Positions 49,248 through 63,266 of a stretch of DNA of 64,000 nucleotides are shown in pieces. Below the pieces are notes generated by a model. The model was not told the origin of the DNA and did no database searches. It saw nothing but the letters and a program-made list of their open reading frames with translations. A program made the position numbers and the translations under genes. How positions within the stretch are numbered: the stretch's first letter is position 1; each line of letters begins with the position of its first letter. The stretch comes from Flaccisagitta enflata (lineage: Eukaryota; Chaetognatha; Sagittoidea; Aphragmophora). The DNA is taken from NCBI GenBank assembly GCA_965153355.1, contig OZ231126.1, positions 25,482,001 through 25,546,000 on the forward strand, read 5' to 3'.

Positions 49248-49771
49248 TAAAGTTCTTGCTGGCAAATTTTAGACTAAAAGTAAGTATTGACTTGCTAATT
49301 CGATTGAGTATTGCGTCACCTACTTTGTCTCTCGTTATGTATCACTTTCGCACACCAAGCGTTCAGAGACCACCAATGCCTTGCGGGACCCCATGTGCAG
49401 GGTCGGCCGGTTCCTCGGCACGGTAGGGCCGAATACCGGAAGTCGGGACCTCGGTATGGGCAGGGGCAGTACTAAGGCTCGGTAGAGGGCTCTGGTACTA
49501 GTTAAAAGTAAAAAGAATCTAACTAAAAAATCTAACTAACTACTGTTAAAAGATTGATAACAATGAAAAAAGAGAAAAAATGGATAAACGTTTTGAATTA
49601 GAAAAAAATGCAGAATATACTGCAACTACAGTCCCCATTTGTAGTTTGAATTTAGTTTAAGACTCGATGTTCTGATGTTTGGTTGTCGATGACCGGAAGT
49701 TAAGATAATACCAATCGCGATTCCTGATTATTCTTTGCCATTAACTGTCTTCGAATTTTTTCTTTGTTGGA

Positions 49772-49780
<9 letters not shown>
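49248..49780. other. unique sequence with GC-rich inverted motif
   Basis: 49,380-49,500 is GC-rich with CGGTAGGGCCGAATACCGG and TCGGGACCTCGG motifs, possibly the end of an unrecognised element. Confidence 0.35.
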
Positions 49781-49803
<23 letters not shown>

Positions 49804-49945
49804 AAAGAAAAGTCTTATTCTAAAAGAAAAGTCTCATTCTAAAAGAAAAGTCATTCTAAAAGAAAAGTCTCATTCTAATTCTAAAAGAAAAAAGTCATTC
49901 TAAAAGAAAAAAGTCATTCTAAAAGAAAAGTCTCATTCTAATTCT
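49781..49945. repeat. (GA)n then AAAAGTCTCATTCTAA minisatellite
   Basis: Short GA run, then about seven units of AGAAAAGTCTCATTCTAA with 13-24 bp spacing. Confidence 0.85.
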
Positions 49946-50915
49946 TTTTAATGATCTCGAGTTAATCATATGGGAGAATAATAAATCATCTTAAAATGTG
50001 TTTTTGAATTTTTAAAAATACACTATTTTTTTGTATTTTTAGATTAAAATATATATGCAAATGAATTTAAAAGAAGTGAAAAGAAAGAATAGAAATAATG
50101 GATGCTAAAGAAGAACAATAATGAAAAAATGAAAATATGAAATGTGAAAAAGATTTAAATAAAAGTTGAAAAAAAAAGATATTTGAAAAAAATGAAAAAT
50201 GAAAACAAGAAAACAAGAATGATGGCACCAAAACAATTTTATAATAGAATTACTCATCAATGTAATCATTTTTTGTTCTATAATTCTAAAATGATCACGG
50301 AAAATTTACCATGAACGTAAAAAAGAATATGTAGGAGAAAAATTTTTCAAAAACAGATGGAGGAGGAGGAAGAGGAGGAGGTGGAGGCAGAGGGCCGGAA
50401 TATGCATCAGGTCCCGGGAATTCGGGACAAGGTGATGTCCCGGCATGTCGGGATCTCGGGACCCAAGTCCCGCCAGGCATTGGAGACCACTACTAGTAAC
50501 GTCTAAGTTTCCACTTTCGGGATTTCAACACCACCACCTCCCTCTCACACAAATACAACCACCCTCCACAGTCCACTCCTTCATCGAATTACCGCATCTG
50601 TTTTTGACTCAGCCGTTGACGTTTTCTGGCTGACTGTTCCACCTTGATTTCTAACACCACCACTTCCCCCCTTCTCCTTTTCCGCCTCTGCTTTTGACTC
50701 GGTTGTAGACATGTCCTGGCTGGTTTCCTCGCTCTTTCATGTAGGACCTGCGTTTTTGTGATAAATGAAACTTTGCAATTTGTCATGTGCTGTCGCCTGC
50801 GTTGTCCGATCTCCACTGCTTTTCTCCCTTTTTTCCATAGTCTCATATCCACTCGCGCCGGCGCTGTCTCTAGTCTAGCCTGAGATCTGTCTGGCTGTCT
50901 GCTTGTCTGACTGCC

Positions 50916-50918
<3 letters not shown>
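49946..50918. other. unique sequence with TCGGGAC palindromes
   Basis: 50,405-50,475 has clustered GTCCCGGGAATTCGGGAC-like palindromic motifs. Related words occur at 49,440. Nothing coding is supported. Confidence 0.35.
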
Positions 50919-50958
<40 letters not shown>

Positions 50959-51015
50959 GTCTGTCTGTCTCTGTCTGTCTGTCTGTCTGCTGTCTGTCTG
51001 TCTGTTTGTCTGTCA

Positions 51016-51077
<62 letters not shown>
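50919..51077. repeat. (GTCT)n tetranucleotide
   Basis: GTCT run with several 1-2 bp breaks. Confidence 0.95.
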
Positions 51078-51078
<1 letters not shown>

Positions 51079-51202
51079 ATATTTTCCCAGTAGATATGAC
51101 TTTGGCTTCTAGCTGTCAGTGAACGTGAGAATGTTTTTGTCCGTGTGTAAGTCCGTCTTTCACTAATTTTGTTTATCATCCTATCCATCTTAAGCCTATC
51201 TG

Positions 51203-51439
<237 letters not shown>

Positions 51440-51733
51440 ACTCCTTTTGAATTTGTCCATGCCCGATTTTTTCCCACTTCTTTTCCTTTTATTCTTTTTT
51501 TCTCTCTCGATTATTGTTATATTAGATTATCGATGTTTATTTTTTGTTGGCCAACCTCGCATGATGAATGATCAACCACCAAGTAGGAGTATGAATATGC
51601 GGAGATTATTGATAGAAATAAGCTGGTATACACGACCAATGATTTACCGCTCGTGGGTGAGCATTGGCAGTAATGCTGATGGGCAAGGGCTGCAATGATG
51701 GTGGGCAGTGACCAGTAATTAATTATTATTGTA

Positions 51734-51909
51734 CAGTGGGACCCCGCAATAACAGACCCGCTTTTAAAGGTTCCCCATCAATAAAGGTCAATATTTTAAG
51801 GTCCCAAATGATAGTTTCTAACATAACTTCACCTCTCTTTAAAGGTGAACCTGTGATAAAGGTGAAAAATCTTTAGTCCCAATGGGACCGATGAGGCGGG
51901 GTCCTACTG
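51734..51909. mobile_element. MITE, 176 bp, TA-flanked
   Basis: Left CAGTGGGACCCCGCAATAAC and inverted right CAGTAGGACCCCGCCTCATC; TA flanks at 51,732-51,733 and 51,910-51,911. The termini are related to family D (CAGTTGAACCCCG), so probably the same pogo-like group. The interior has repeated AAAGGTSAA words. Confidence 0.8.
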
Positions 51910-53444
<1,535 letters not shown>

Positions 53445-53765
53445 AAAAAAGAATGAAAGAAAGAAAGAGAATGAAAGAAAGAGAATGAAAGAAAGAGAAT
53501 GAAAGAAAGAAAGAGAATGAAAGAAAAAGAATGAAAGAAAGAAAAACAATGAAAGAAAGAAAGAGAGTAAAAGAAAGAAAGATAATGAAAGAAAGAAAGA
53601 GAATGAAAGAAAGAAACAGAATGAAAGAAAGAGAGAAAATAAAAGAAAGAAAGAGAATTAAAGAAAGAAAGAGAATGAAAGAAAGAAAGAAAGAGAGTGA
53701 AAGAAAGAAAGAGAATGAAAGAAAAAAAGAGAATAAACGAAAGAAAGAAAATGAAAGAAAATAAA
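53445..53765. repeat. (GAAA)n with GAATGAAA units
   Basis: Irregular GAATGAAAGAAA units; the K/E/R/M frames are artefacts. Confidence 0.9.
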
Positions 53766-54022
53766 AAGGAAAAATGAAAAATAACATTTTTTCCAACCTA
53801 AATTCATCACTTGATCCTTTTTTCAATTAGGTTCATCAGTTTTCTAGTTTAGCTCCACTAGTTGTTAGAAGGGTAGAAAAGGGGTGACAGCAAGAGAGGA
53901 TGGGAGAGAGCAAAAAGGGGGGGGCTAGGGGGCCCCACGGCAGCTCTCAAGCCAAGAGCCCCGCAGTAGCTCAGTTCGGCTAAGCATTCAGATCCTAGGC
54001 TGTTACAACTTAATGCAATATA

Positions 54023-54412
54023 CAGTTGAATTCCTCAATAACTGATGTTAGGGGAATAATAAATTAAGTCTTTTTTGTTATAGGCGGATTTGTATCATTG
54101 CTATACGGGAAATTAAAAGGAATGATATGAGGGGACCAAAAGTGATTGTTTATGGGCGGATTTTCATTACTCTTGGGTCCAGTAAAACTGCGCATTGAAT
54201 CAGTACATGTAGCACTTACAAAGATAATAAAAGATTGTTTTGTATTTTGAGCAACTTTAACTTTAGCATCACCGACTGCTCAACAGACGGATGGAGTGAC
54301 CAATTTTTGAACTTAGTCTTTCCCAGAGATGCATAATCCCCTTGTCAAATCTTCCTTTTCATGAGGTTGATTTCCCCTCGTGGCGGGTCTGTTAGAATTA
54401 GAGAGTGATTCC
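54023..54412. mobile_element. MITE family D, diverged long copy
   Basis: After TA: CAGTTGAATTCCTCAATAAC; GTTATAGGCGGATTTGTATC interior as in the 28-kb copy; worn right end near GCGGGTCTGTTAGAATTAGA. The right boundary is approximate. Confidence 0.5.
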
Positions 54413-54459
54413 ACCACACATGATGTTGAAACACGTTTAGACAAAAAATCTTTTTCAGT

Positions 54460-54705
54460 TGCAGACACGCAACTGTATAAGAGGCTTTGTCCATCCGTTG
54501 GTCCGTTATTCTGTCCGTAAGTCCGTCCGTTTGTCCGTTGGTCTATCCTTCCGTAGTGATTGAGTCGAAAAGTGGAAAAACGGGCACATTAGACACTTTT
54601 TGAGTTTGTTTATGTGTGTGGGAGTGGGAGTTGAGGTGTGGACGGGGATTGGATGCTCCTGCCCACCCGTATGCAACGATATTGTGACCCCGCGTCACTT
54701 GTTTT
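54460..54705 (-). mobile_element. HL element, subfamily B, complete
   Basis: On the minus strand: AAGTGACGCGGGGTCAC; GTTGCATACGGGTGGG; C-rich block; TTTTCGACTCAATCACTACG; GGACGGACTTACGGAC; 3' hairpin AGTTGCGTGTCTGCAACT then GAAAAA. Confidence 0.75.
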
Positions 54706-54767
54706 CAATGGGCTGATTCCTAAAATAGGTGAGTTTCTTTTTTTCCATGTGCTAGTTCCTAAATCAT

Positions 54768-56366
<1,599 letters not shown>

Positions 56367-56472
56367 GAGGAAGGAAAATAAGGTCATGTTTTAATGACTT
56401 TTCCATCAAGTCTCAAATGACTTAAACGCGAAAGAGTCTTCCTGTGAAATCGTAGAAGTTTTACGAGACGGA

Positions 56473-57320
56473 GTGGGCGATGAGATTGATAACGCCCATT
56501 TATTTGACGACGGCATTGAGAAACCGCGCTGGTACTTGCCGCTTCATATTGTTGAACTGCGCGGAAAAACGCGCGCATGTCACGATGCGCGCGCGGCGAC
56601 CGACGGGATCTCACTCAATGATTTGCTCGTCGGAGGTCCAAACTTGATGAATAGCTTAATGGACATCCTCATGTTGCTAGTGGAAGACGCTCTTATGTGG
56701 CATAAAGGCGTTTCCACCAGATCCAAGGTCCATCCTGACGACGCTGACTGCCCAGATTCTTTTTGTCTAAAGACCGTACTCTACTTACGAGAAGCCATTT
56801 TGAATCTGTTCTTATCACATGTCTTCGGCAGCCAATCCAGCTCATTCATCACGTCTTTCACCGTCAGAAAGAAAGCATGCTGAAGTAATCCGGCCCAAAT
56901 ATCCACAACGTTCACGCCATCTTATTCGCTCGGCTTACGTCGACGACTGAAGTGGGGGTGGGGATTCGGTCCGACTTACACTGCAAAGAAGGTGATGCAG
57001 GGCGGCGATGGCTGAAGGCGGATGGATCTTGTGAAGTGGAAAAGTAATGCGCGGCAATTGATGGATGGAGATCCGACCGTGCCAATTCCCATCTCAGATA
57101 AGCAAGATGCTGCGCCGACGAAGGTGTTGGGCGGCCCATGGCTTCCAGCAGAAGACGTCTTCTCATATCTTCATCTGCTTACGAGGAATTCAAAATGAGA
57201 TAAAAACACTCGTCAATTGGTCTCCATGCAAGCTAAACTTTATGATCCATCAGATTTTGGAGCCCACAAGATATTAACGGCAGACCCATATCTCAACTCA
57301 CGTCTACAGGAAGTGGGATG
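56473..57320 (+). pseudogene. BEL/Pao reverse transcriptase remnant
   Basis: An open piece at 56,473-56,883 includes GISLNDLLVGGPNLMNSL, matching the BEL/Pao T-SLND-LL-GPDL-NSL block. SHVFGSQSSSFITSF follows, corresponding to HVFGATSSP. The catalytic YVDD is present at 56,936-56,947 in the next frame and is followed at once by TGA. Further on, KVLGGPWLPAEDVFSY and SMQAKLYDPSDFGAHKILTA match the connection region (KxLGxxW, YDPLGFLAP). At least two frame changes and three stops. Confidence 0.8.
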
Positions 57321-57443
57321 ATTCGCCTGAAGAGCCAGCGTCTAGAATCCTTCTTCCGTCACACTTCATCTGGTCTACAACAATACCGAACTGAACGCTG
57401 GTGGAATGGCGCGGCTGATAAAGTGACATTGCGGAAATAACAA

Positions 57444-57990
57444 TTGAGATCTTTGCGATGCGGCTCCAAAAGGCGGATATGGAGCAGTTGCATATCGACG
57501 TCAAGTCAATCGAGATGGAGGTGTCTACATTTCGTTCATCGCCTCCAAATCCCACGTCATTCCACTTATCCCAAACGTGCCTCTCATCACAACAGCGTTC
57601 CACGCGTCGAGATTGTATCCGCAGAAAAAGCAGTGCAGCTCAAACGCTTCGTCGGAAGGACCATCGACCTGGACAATCTTGCCGTCAGATTTTGGTCTGA
57701 TTCTGAATCTGCACTGAAGATGATTTTACATCCGGCGAAACCGAGGCCTGTATTTTTCGCCAATCGTCCCTCCAAGATCCATAGCGGGTCTGATCCTCAC
57801 CAGTGGCGCTGGGCTGATTCGTCCAACAACCCGGCGGACCACTGCAGCAGAGGCATCCAGGCCCATGAAGCCAAAATGGCATTGATCCCATCACGGTCCT
57901 GCATTTTGCGTCTTCCCGAAGATCAATGGCCAAAGACGAACATCGCGACGTGCCCTATTTCTGCAGGCCGTCGCATTGTATGTGGCTGAA
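57444..57990 (+). pseudogene. BEL/Pao RNase H remnant
   Basis: One frame, open for 181 codons, contains PRVEIVSAEKA (the PRLEL-A block with the catalytic Glu), FWSDSESAL (the Asp of WSDS) and HQWRWADSSNNPADHCSRG (the QWRxVP-NPAD-SRG block typical of BEL/Pao). The first conserved Asp block lies before it in a different frame. Confidence 0.85.
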
Positions 57991-58189
57991 AGTGAAAAGA
58001 AACAAGTGGCTGACGCTATACTTCTTGCAGCAGCCTCTCGGGGAAAATGGATGCACAAGTCGTGGATCATCGGCATGGTTCTTATCGCAGCCAAAAGGTG
58101 GAGAGCGTATCCAAGGGCGAAGACACGAGCAGCAAGGGATCTCCTTCCTAAACTGAAGTGACGCAAGACGTTGCAGGAGGTGCGTAAAA

Positions 58190-59337
58190 CAGCCGTCAAG
58201 TCAATGCAGCGGCATCATTATTCAGACGTCTTCGAACAATTGGAGTTGGGAAAAATCTTTAAACCAGAAAGCCGTCATGACTTCATGACTTCATCATAAA
58301 AAATAAAGAGATGCGGAAATTGAACCCTTTCGTCGACGACGACGGTATCATTCGCTGGCCGGCAGTCGCATTGGAAAACGCTGACACCTACATGACGCTA
58401 AATTTCCCTTCATCCTGCCGCCAAAGACGAGAATGTGAAATCATTGATTCGCCATTATCATCACAATGATTTTCACGCTGGTGCAAAGCATACATTGTGC
58501 CAATTACGCCACTCTGTGTGGATTACAAAAGGTCTTCAGGCTGTCAAGAGCTGCTGGCAACACGTGCTTCTGATGCCAGAAGAACTTTAAAAAGAACGCA
58601 AATCAGCAAATGGCCAATCTCCCATCAAATCGCGTTAATCCTGCACCTGTCTTTGCAGAGACTGGATTGGATGTCATGGGGCATTTCCTAGTTAAGATGA
58701 ACGGGCGTGCTGATCACAAGGTGTGGATCGCTGAGTGTTCACCTGCTTCTCATGGTCACGCGCTCGTCCATGGGAATTGCTCTTTCAACATGTCAGCCAC
58801 GTTGATGGTAATGCAATCATCCGCTTTGCAGCAAGCAGCGCCCAGGAATCCGCTGCTTCACACGGATTGCGGGACGAATCTAGGCTGCACACATCTCAAG
58901 AAGGAGATGGAAGCTTAAACCGCTCATTAACTCCCGAATTGCAGCGGCGCGTCTTCGGTGGGATTTCCTTAGTCCGAGAACACCCCACTATGGAGGGGTG
59001 TGTGAGAGAATCGTCGCTCTCTTTAAGCGCCATCTTGCTTCCATCTCCACTGGCGCCATCCTCCACGGCGACGCCTTCAACACTGCCGTTGTCGAAGTTG
59101 AAGGAATTCTCAATCGCCGCCCTCTAACAGCCCTCAGCGATGATCCAAATGACTCTGAGGCCCTTACACCCCGACCCAGACCAATCACCGACATCCGGTC
59201 ACGCCCTGGATCCAGCAACAAGGCGTCAACTCTGACGCCGACTCTGCGAAGGTTCAATGGAAAAGTAATCGCGTGTGGATGCATTTTGGAAATCGTGAGG
59301 GTCGTAATATTTGTCGCTTCTTCACGTTGTGGCTAAA
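58190..59337 (+). pseudogene. BEL/Pao integrase remnant
   Basis: LNPFVDDDGIIRW (58,320) matches the LNPFLDxDGLLR block before integrase. A zinc-binding region IRHYHHNDFHAGAKHTL ... VWITKGLQAVKSC follows with the last Cys replaced. Catalytic-core pieces are GLDVMGHFLVKMNGRA, HTDCGTNLG (for SDNGTNF) and PHYGGVCERIVALFKRHL. The tail EVEGILNRRPLTALSDDPND is very typical of BEL/Pao. Spread over three frames. Confidence 0.85.
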
Positions 59338-59762
59338 TTAGATCCTCGAAAGACTTATGTGATGACATGGTTGATCATGTTTTGCAAGCTCTGAGCCCGG
59401 CAGGCTCTCTCTCATAGGGATGGATTCAAAGCGCTCAAGCTGATTGAGTGAAATATTTGAAAAATCATCAATTTTTTAGTCGTTTTTTCGATTTTTTTCA
59501 CAGATTGAATCATCTTTGTAGTGATCATTTAATCATTACATCATATAATTAGTAGCTCCTACTACAAATCTAGGCTGATATGATTGTAGAATTTGGCATG
59601 ACATTTTTACGGGGCTCATGGGTTTCCTCTCGGGCTCTGTCAAATTGCAGGGAGCGAGCTCGACTGGCTCAGTCAAAAAAGTCACTAAAATCAGGCCTGG
59701 TCATCAACCCCTTTGGGGCCGCTGCCCAAAAGGAAGAAGAAGAGAAAAGAAGAAGAAAAGGA
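59338..59762. mobile_element. hAT terminus fragment next to an FB end
   Basis: 59,388-59,699 shares GAGCCCGGCAGGCTCTCTCT, TCGGGCTCTGTCAAATT and the inverted end CAGGCCTGATTTTAGTGA with the 27.9-kb hAT. A left terminus is not seen. It abuts a lone FB end (GTCATCAACCCCTTTGGGG and CCGCTGCCCAAAA, 59,700-59,731) of the 33-kb arm type. Confidence 0.5.
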
Positions 59763-60403
59763 ATTGGTAACAGGTCGCCCAAGGGCAATATGTGGTCAGC
59801 GATACCCGTTGCCCTGCTTTGCGTTATTGTGAAATGGAGTGAGAGGAAGCAGGGCAGCGGCCCCGAAGGGGACGAAGTCCTGTAGAACACAGGGGCACTC
59901 TCGTTTGCCATTTTGTCCATCCCTTTCTCCGTCTGTTCCCCCCAAGCTCTTCCTCAGGCTCGAAATTAGGCCGCCTCAGGCCTGAAATTTCTGCCTCTCA
60001 GCCTAGGCCTGCCTCAGGCCTTGGAATCTGTGAGGGCAGATTTCAGGCCTGAGAGATCAGTGATTTCAGTCCTGGAGAGAACAGATTTAGGCCTGAAAAT
60101 TATTTTAGCATTCCCCCACCTGGAGAGGGCAGATTTCAGGCCTGAGAGGCAAAATCTTGTACCGAGAGGACAGATTTCAGGCCTAAGAGAGCAGATTTAC
60201 AGGCCCGAGAGGGCAGATTCAAGGCCTGAGAGTGCAGGCAGATTTCAGGCCTGGAGAGGGTGAATTTCGGCCTGAGAGGGCAGACTTCAGGCCTGAGATG
60301 GCCTGGGGACGAACGGCAAACGGACGAACGGGACGGCAACGGAATGACGAACAAAAAGTCCCCCTGTGTTCTACAGGACTGCCTCCTCTCGCCGCTGCCC
60401 AAA
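59763..60403. mobile_element. FB foldback element, copy 6
   Basis: ACAGGTCGCCCAAGGGCAAT start; left arm 59,852-59,908; core of GCAGATTTCAGGCCTGAGAG units; right arm 60,350-60,402 with a short deletion. Arm type GACGAAGTCCTGTAGAACAC. Confidence 0.75.
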
Positions 60404-60950
60404 ACAAGTCATCCATGATCGCACATGGTCATCGGCACCTTATGCCCTGCTTGGAGTGATTAGTTAATAAGAAGTGGACTAGAGCAGGCAGCGGCCCCAA
60501 AGGGCCGATGTCCTGTGGCTGTAGGACACAGGGGGGAATTCAAGACATCCATCCATCCAGGCATATTTGAGAATTTGGCATTTTTTTTCAATTTTTTGTC
60601 AATTTGCCATCTTATTCAATGGGAACTTAAGGTCTGAGAGACTGGATATAAGGCCCAAGAGGCTGGATTTGAGGCCTGAGAGGCTGGATTTGAGGCCCCA
60701 GAGGCTGGATTTGAGGCCTGAGAGGCTGGATTTGAGGCCTGAGAGGCTGGATTTGAGGCCTGGGAGACAGGATTTGAGGCCTGAGAGGCCAAATTTGAGG
60801 CCTGAGAGGCTGGATTTGAGGCCTGAGAGGCTGGATTTGAGAGGCTTGAGAAGCTTCCGGGGGGGGACGGACGGACGGACGGACGTACGTACGTATGGAA
60901 ATTCACCCCTGTGTCCTACAGGACATCGGCCCTTTGGGGCCGCTGCAAAA
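60404..60950. mobile_element. FB foldback element, copy 7, head-to-tail with copy 6
   Basis: Starts AACAAGTCATCCATGATCGC immediately after copy 6. Left arm 60,486-60,545 and right arm 60,895-60,946 are of the 25.8-kb type (GGGCCGATGTCCTGTAGGAC), apart from a GGCTGT insertion on the left. 21-bp core (GGATTTGAGGCCTGAGAGG). Confidence 0.8.
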
Positions 60951-61742
60951 AACGAGCGGGGGGGGGGGGCAAAGGGCGCCGGCACAATAATCCCTGTGCC
61001 CTACGTATGCGACGCAGTAATCATCTTGACTCAAACTGAATGCAGTTAGACAAGTTTTGATTTTTCGTGATTGATCTTTTGTTTTAAAAAAAGTTTGGTC
61101 GAGACATTCGTTGCGGATTTTGTGTAAACTGTTGCCAATTTTAATCTTTTGTTTTTCAATTTTCGAGCGCACACGATCATACAAGCCACTCTTCGACCTC
61201 AAACTTCCGGTTGGTCACTCGTTAGTCCACATATATGTCGGTTCGTTGATAGGGCTTTTCGTCCGATTGTCAGTCTGTACATCATGAAGCACGTCTTCGG
61301 TATAGACCGCCCTTGCAAACCTCAATTGACATTGATGTTGATTCGTCAATCGCGTGCATGCGACTTAGCATTGCTCGCCCAGTCGGCTTGTCACATTTAT
61401 CAGATTGGACTATTCTTTTTTATGTATTACCAGTCAGACCACCAATGTCCGGCTATGAAATGTTTTTGCTTGTTGCTTGTTGCTTGCTTTGAGTAATGTT
61501 TAAATCTTAATTTTACCGCATAAGATTAGATCAGCCGCTGTCATTTCGAGGTCTTTTGGTTTGAGATGAATTTACATCTGCTCTCTGTTGTAAGCTTGCA
61601 ACGATGTTTGATTTAATAAAACATTTTCAATCATTTTTACCTAAAACATTCATTGAAAAACAAAGTGTTCTATTCTTTAATCTGAGTTTATGAAAAGTTT
61701 AGGTTACATCTGGAACTCTGAAACCAATTAGAGCTAAAGGAT
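60951..61742. other. unique sequence
   Basis: No supported gene. GCGTGCATGCGACTTAG at 61,356 resembles an HL hairpin but lacks the rest. Confidence 0.4.
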
Positions 61743-61915
61743 AACAAAGCTGGATGCACGGCTACCCCAGTTGCCTGCGGGTGGGCAGGGGCTGTATTTG
61801 AAGTCACCTCATCATATGGGCAGGAGCAGTGAGGCCAAAGACAGCAAAAAAAAAAGTAGTGTTGACCGATGGACGGATGAACCGACGGCCGGACTGACGC
61901 CGACCGACGGCTTGG
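61743..61915 (+). mobile_element. HL element, subfamily A, 3' end missing
   Basis: AACAAAGCTGGATGCACGG; AGTTGCCTGCGGGTGGG; GGGCAGGAGCAGTGAGGCC; GACCGATGGACGGATGAACC; then it fades without the hairpin. Confidence 0.65.
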
Positions 61916-61980
61916 ACTCAATCACTCCATCCACAGAAATTGGACAAAGTAGTTTCGTCATCATCGTCACCCACAAACTG

Positions 61981-61982
<2 letters not shown>

Positions 61983-62032
<50 letters not shown>
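61983..62032. repeat. (CT)n microsatellite
   Basis: Pure CT run. Confidence 0.95.
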
Positions 62033-62035
<3 letters not shown>

Positions 62036-63219
62036 TTTGTTTGGCATTGAATGGGTTGAACTTTAAGGAATGTTAGTAACCCTAACCACTGATTGACGTT
62101 TCTTCCCATCCGTCACTTCCTCTCCTATCTACACTGTTTAATCATCCTTTGGCTTTGCATCCCCTCCTCCCTTAAGCATCGTCCCTCATCTTCCTCCCCC
62201 CTTTCCTCCTCCCTTTCTCCCTCTTCCTCCTTTTCCTTCATTTCATTTTCCCCCACGTCTGAGCTTCAGTCTGGGTCAACCGATCAATCATGTCATGTCT
62301 GGATGCTGATGCATAGGGATCGACTACATCTCTTCCATGCAAATAACATCAACATATTTAAATGGACATCAAACTACAAATGTTTGTAACTCGTGTTTAA
62401 ATGGTCTCAATTCTTCGAGGCTTGAAACTGATTTAAAATGATTCTAGATGCGCCCCTTTTATGATTTCGAAATAAAAAAAGAATTACGCGAAATGAAAAG
62501 AAAGACATTCATTGTAAATGAAGAAAGCATGTATACAGTGCAATAAAACATATACAAAAGTGACAAGGTGATGTAAATCTCCCCTCCCCTTACGCGAGTT
62601 ACAGCATTTGAAGCCACAATGACCGTTGAAATATGTGAGAGGTGTTAGAGATTTAACAGATGTTTAAAAAACGTCTCTGAAGAGCTTATGTGAAACTAGT
62701 CAGACAAATGCTTAAAAACTGTCGTCGATTTTATCTTTCTTTTCATTACACTTTGACGCATCATTGAAAATTCGTTTCTTATTTTTCAAATTTTGTGAAT
62801 CTTCAGTTTTTCCTTCCTGTCCTTGTAAGCTCAAAACATATTTTTCCTTTTTTCAATGGATAGATTTACAAATACATAAACCTTCTTCGTTCATTCTTGA
62901 ATATGTGAGACATTGTCCTGTCAAAATATTGTTTTGAAAAAGAAAATTTTCATCAGTCAAGGCAAAAGTACTATCCCTCTATGATTTTGAGTAGAGACAT
63001 CCATCCAGCGGATCCCTAACACGTCAGCAATTCGACTAAGTGAAGTGATCCATCATGTGTACCGTCTAGGTTTAGGCTGGTCAGAACGATTCGAGTTTAC
63101 CCTATCAACCTCATTGTTTACCCACTCTTTATTATACATTCTCTGTCCATCTCTCCATCTTTAGTTCTGCTTCTGAACGCCTCTCTTCACCCTCCACCCC
63201 TCCCTAATAGTAATAATTT
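62033..63219. other. unique AT-rich sequence
   Basis: Starts C/T-rich (62,150-62,240), then AT-rich. No exon or element supported. Confidence 0.5.

Positions 63220-63262
<43 letters not shown>
63220..63262. repeat. (CT)n microsatellite
   Basis: Pure CT run. Confidence 0.95.

Positions 63263-63266
<4 letters not shown>

Larger units (their letters stand above)
56410..59337 (+). pseudogene. pol: decayed BEL/Pao LTR-retrotransposon pol
   Basis: Fragments in the order reverse transcriptase, RNase H, integrase, which is the usual pol order of BEL/Pao elements. They lie in changing frames with several stops, so the gene is dead. I see no gag, aspartic protease or LTR pair. The left side is cut by (GT)n at 56,186-56,366 and the right side fades at about 59,340. 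The codon use and GC content are higher than the surroundings, as expected of a recent-origin insert. The family assignment rests on the RT, RNase H and integrase landmarks listed in the next three entries. Confidence 0.85.

Noticed and set aside
49380-50475. TCGGGAC/GGTACCG-type palindromic clusters as a possible hAT element
   Set aside because: No paired termini or target duplication found.
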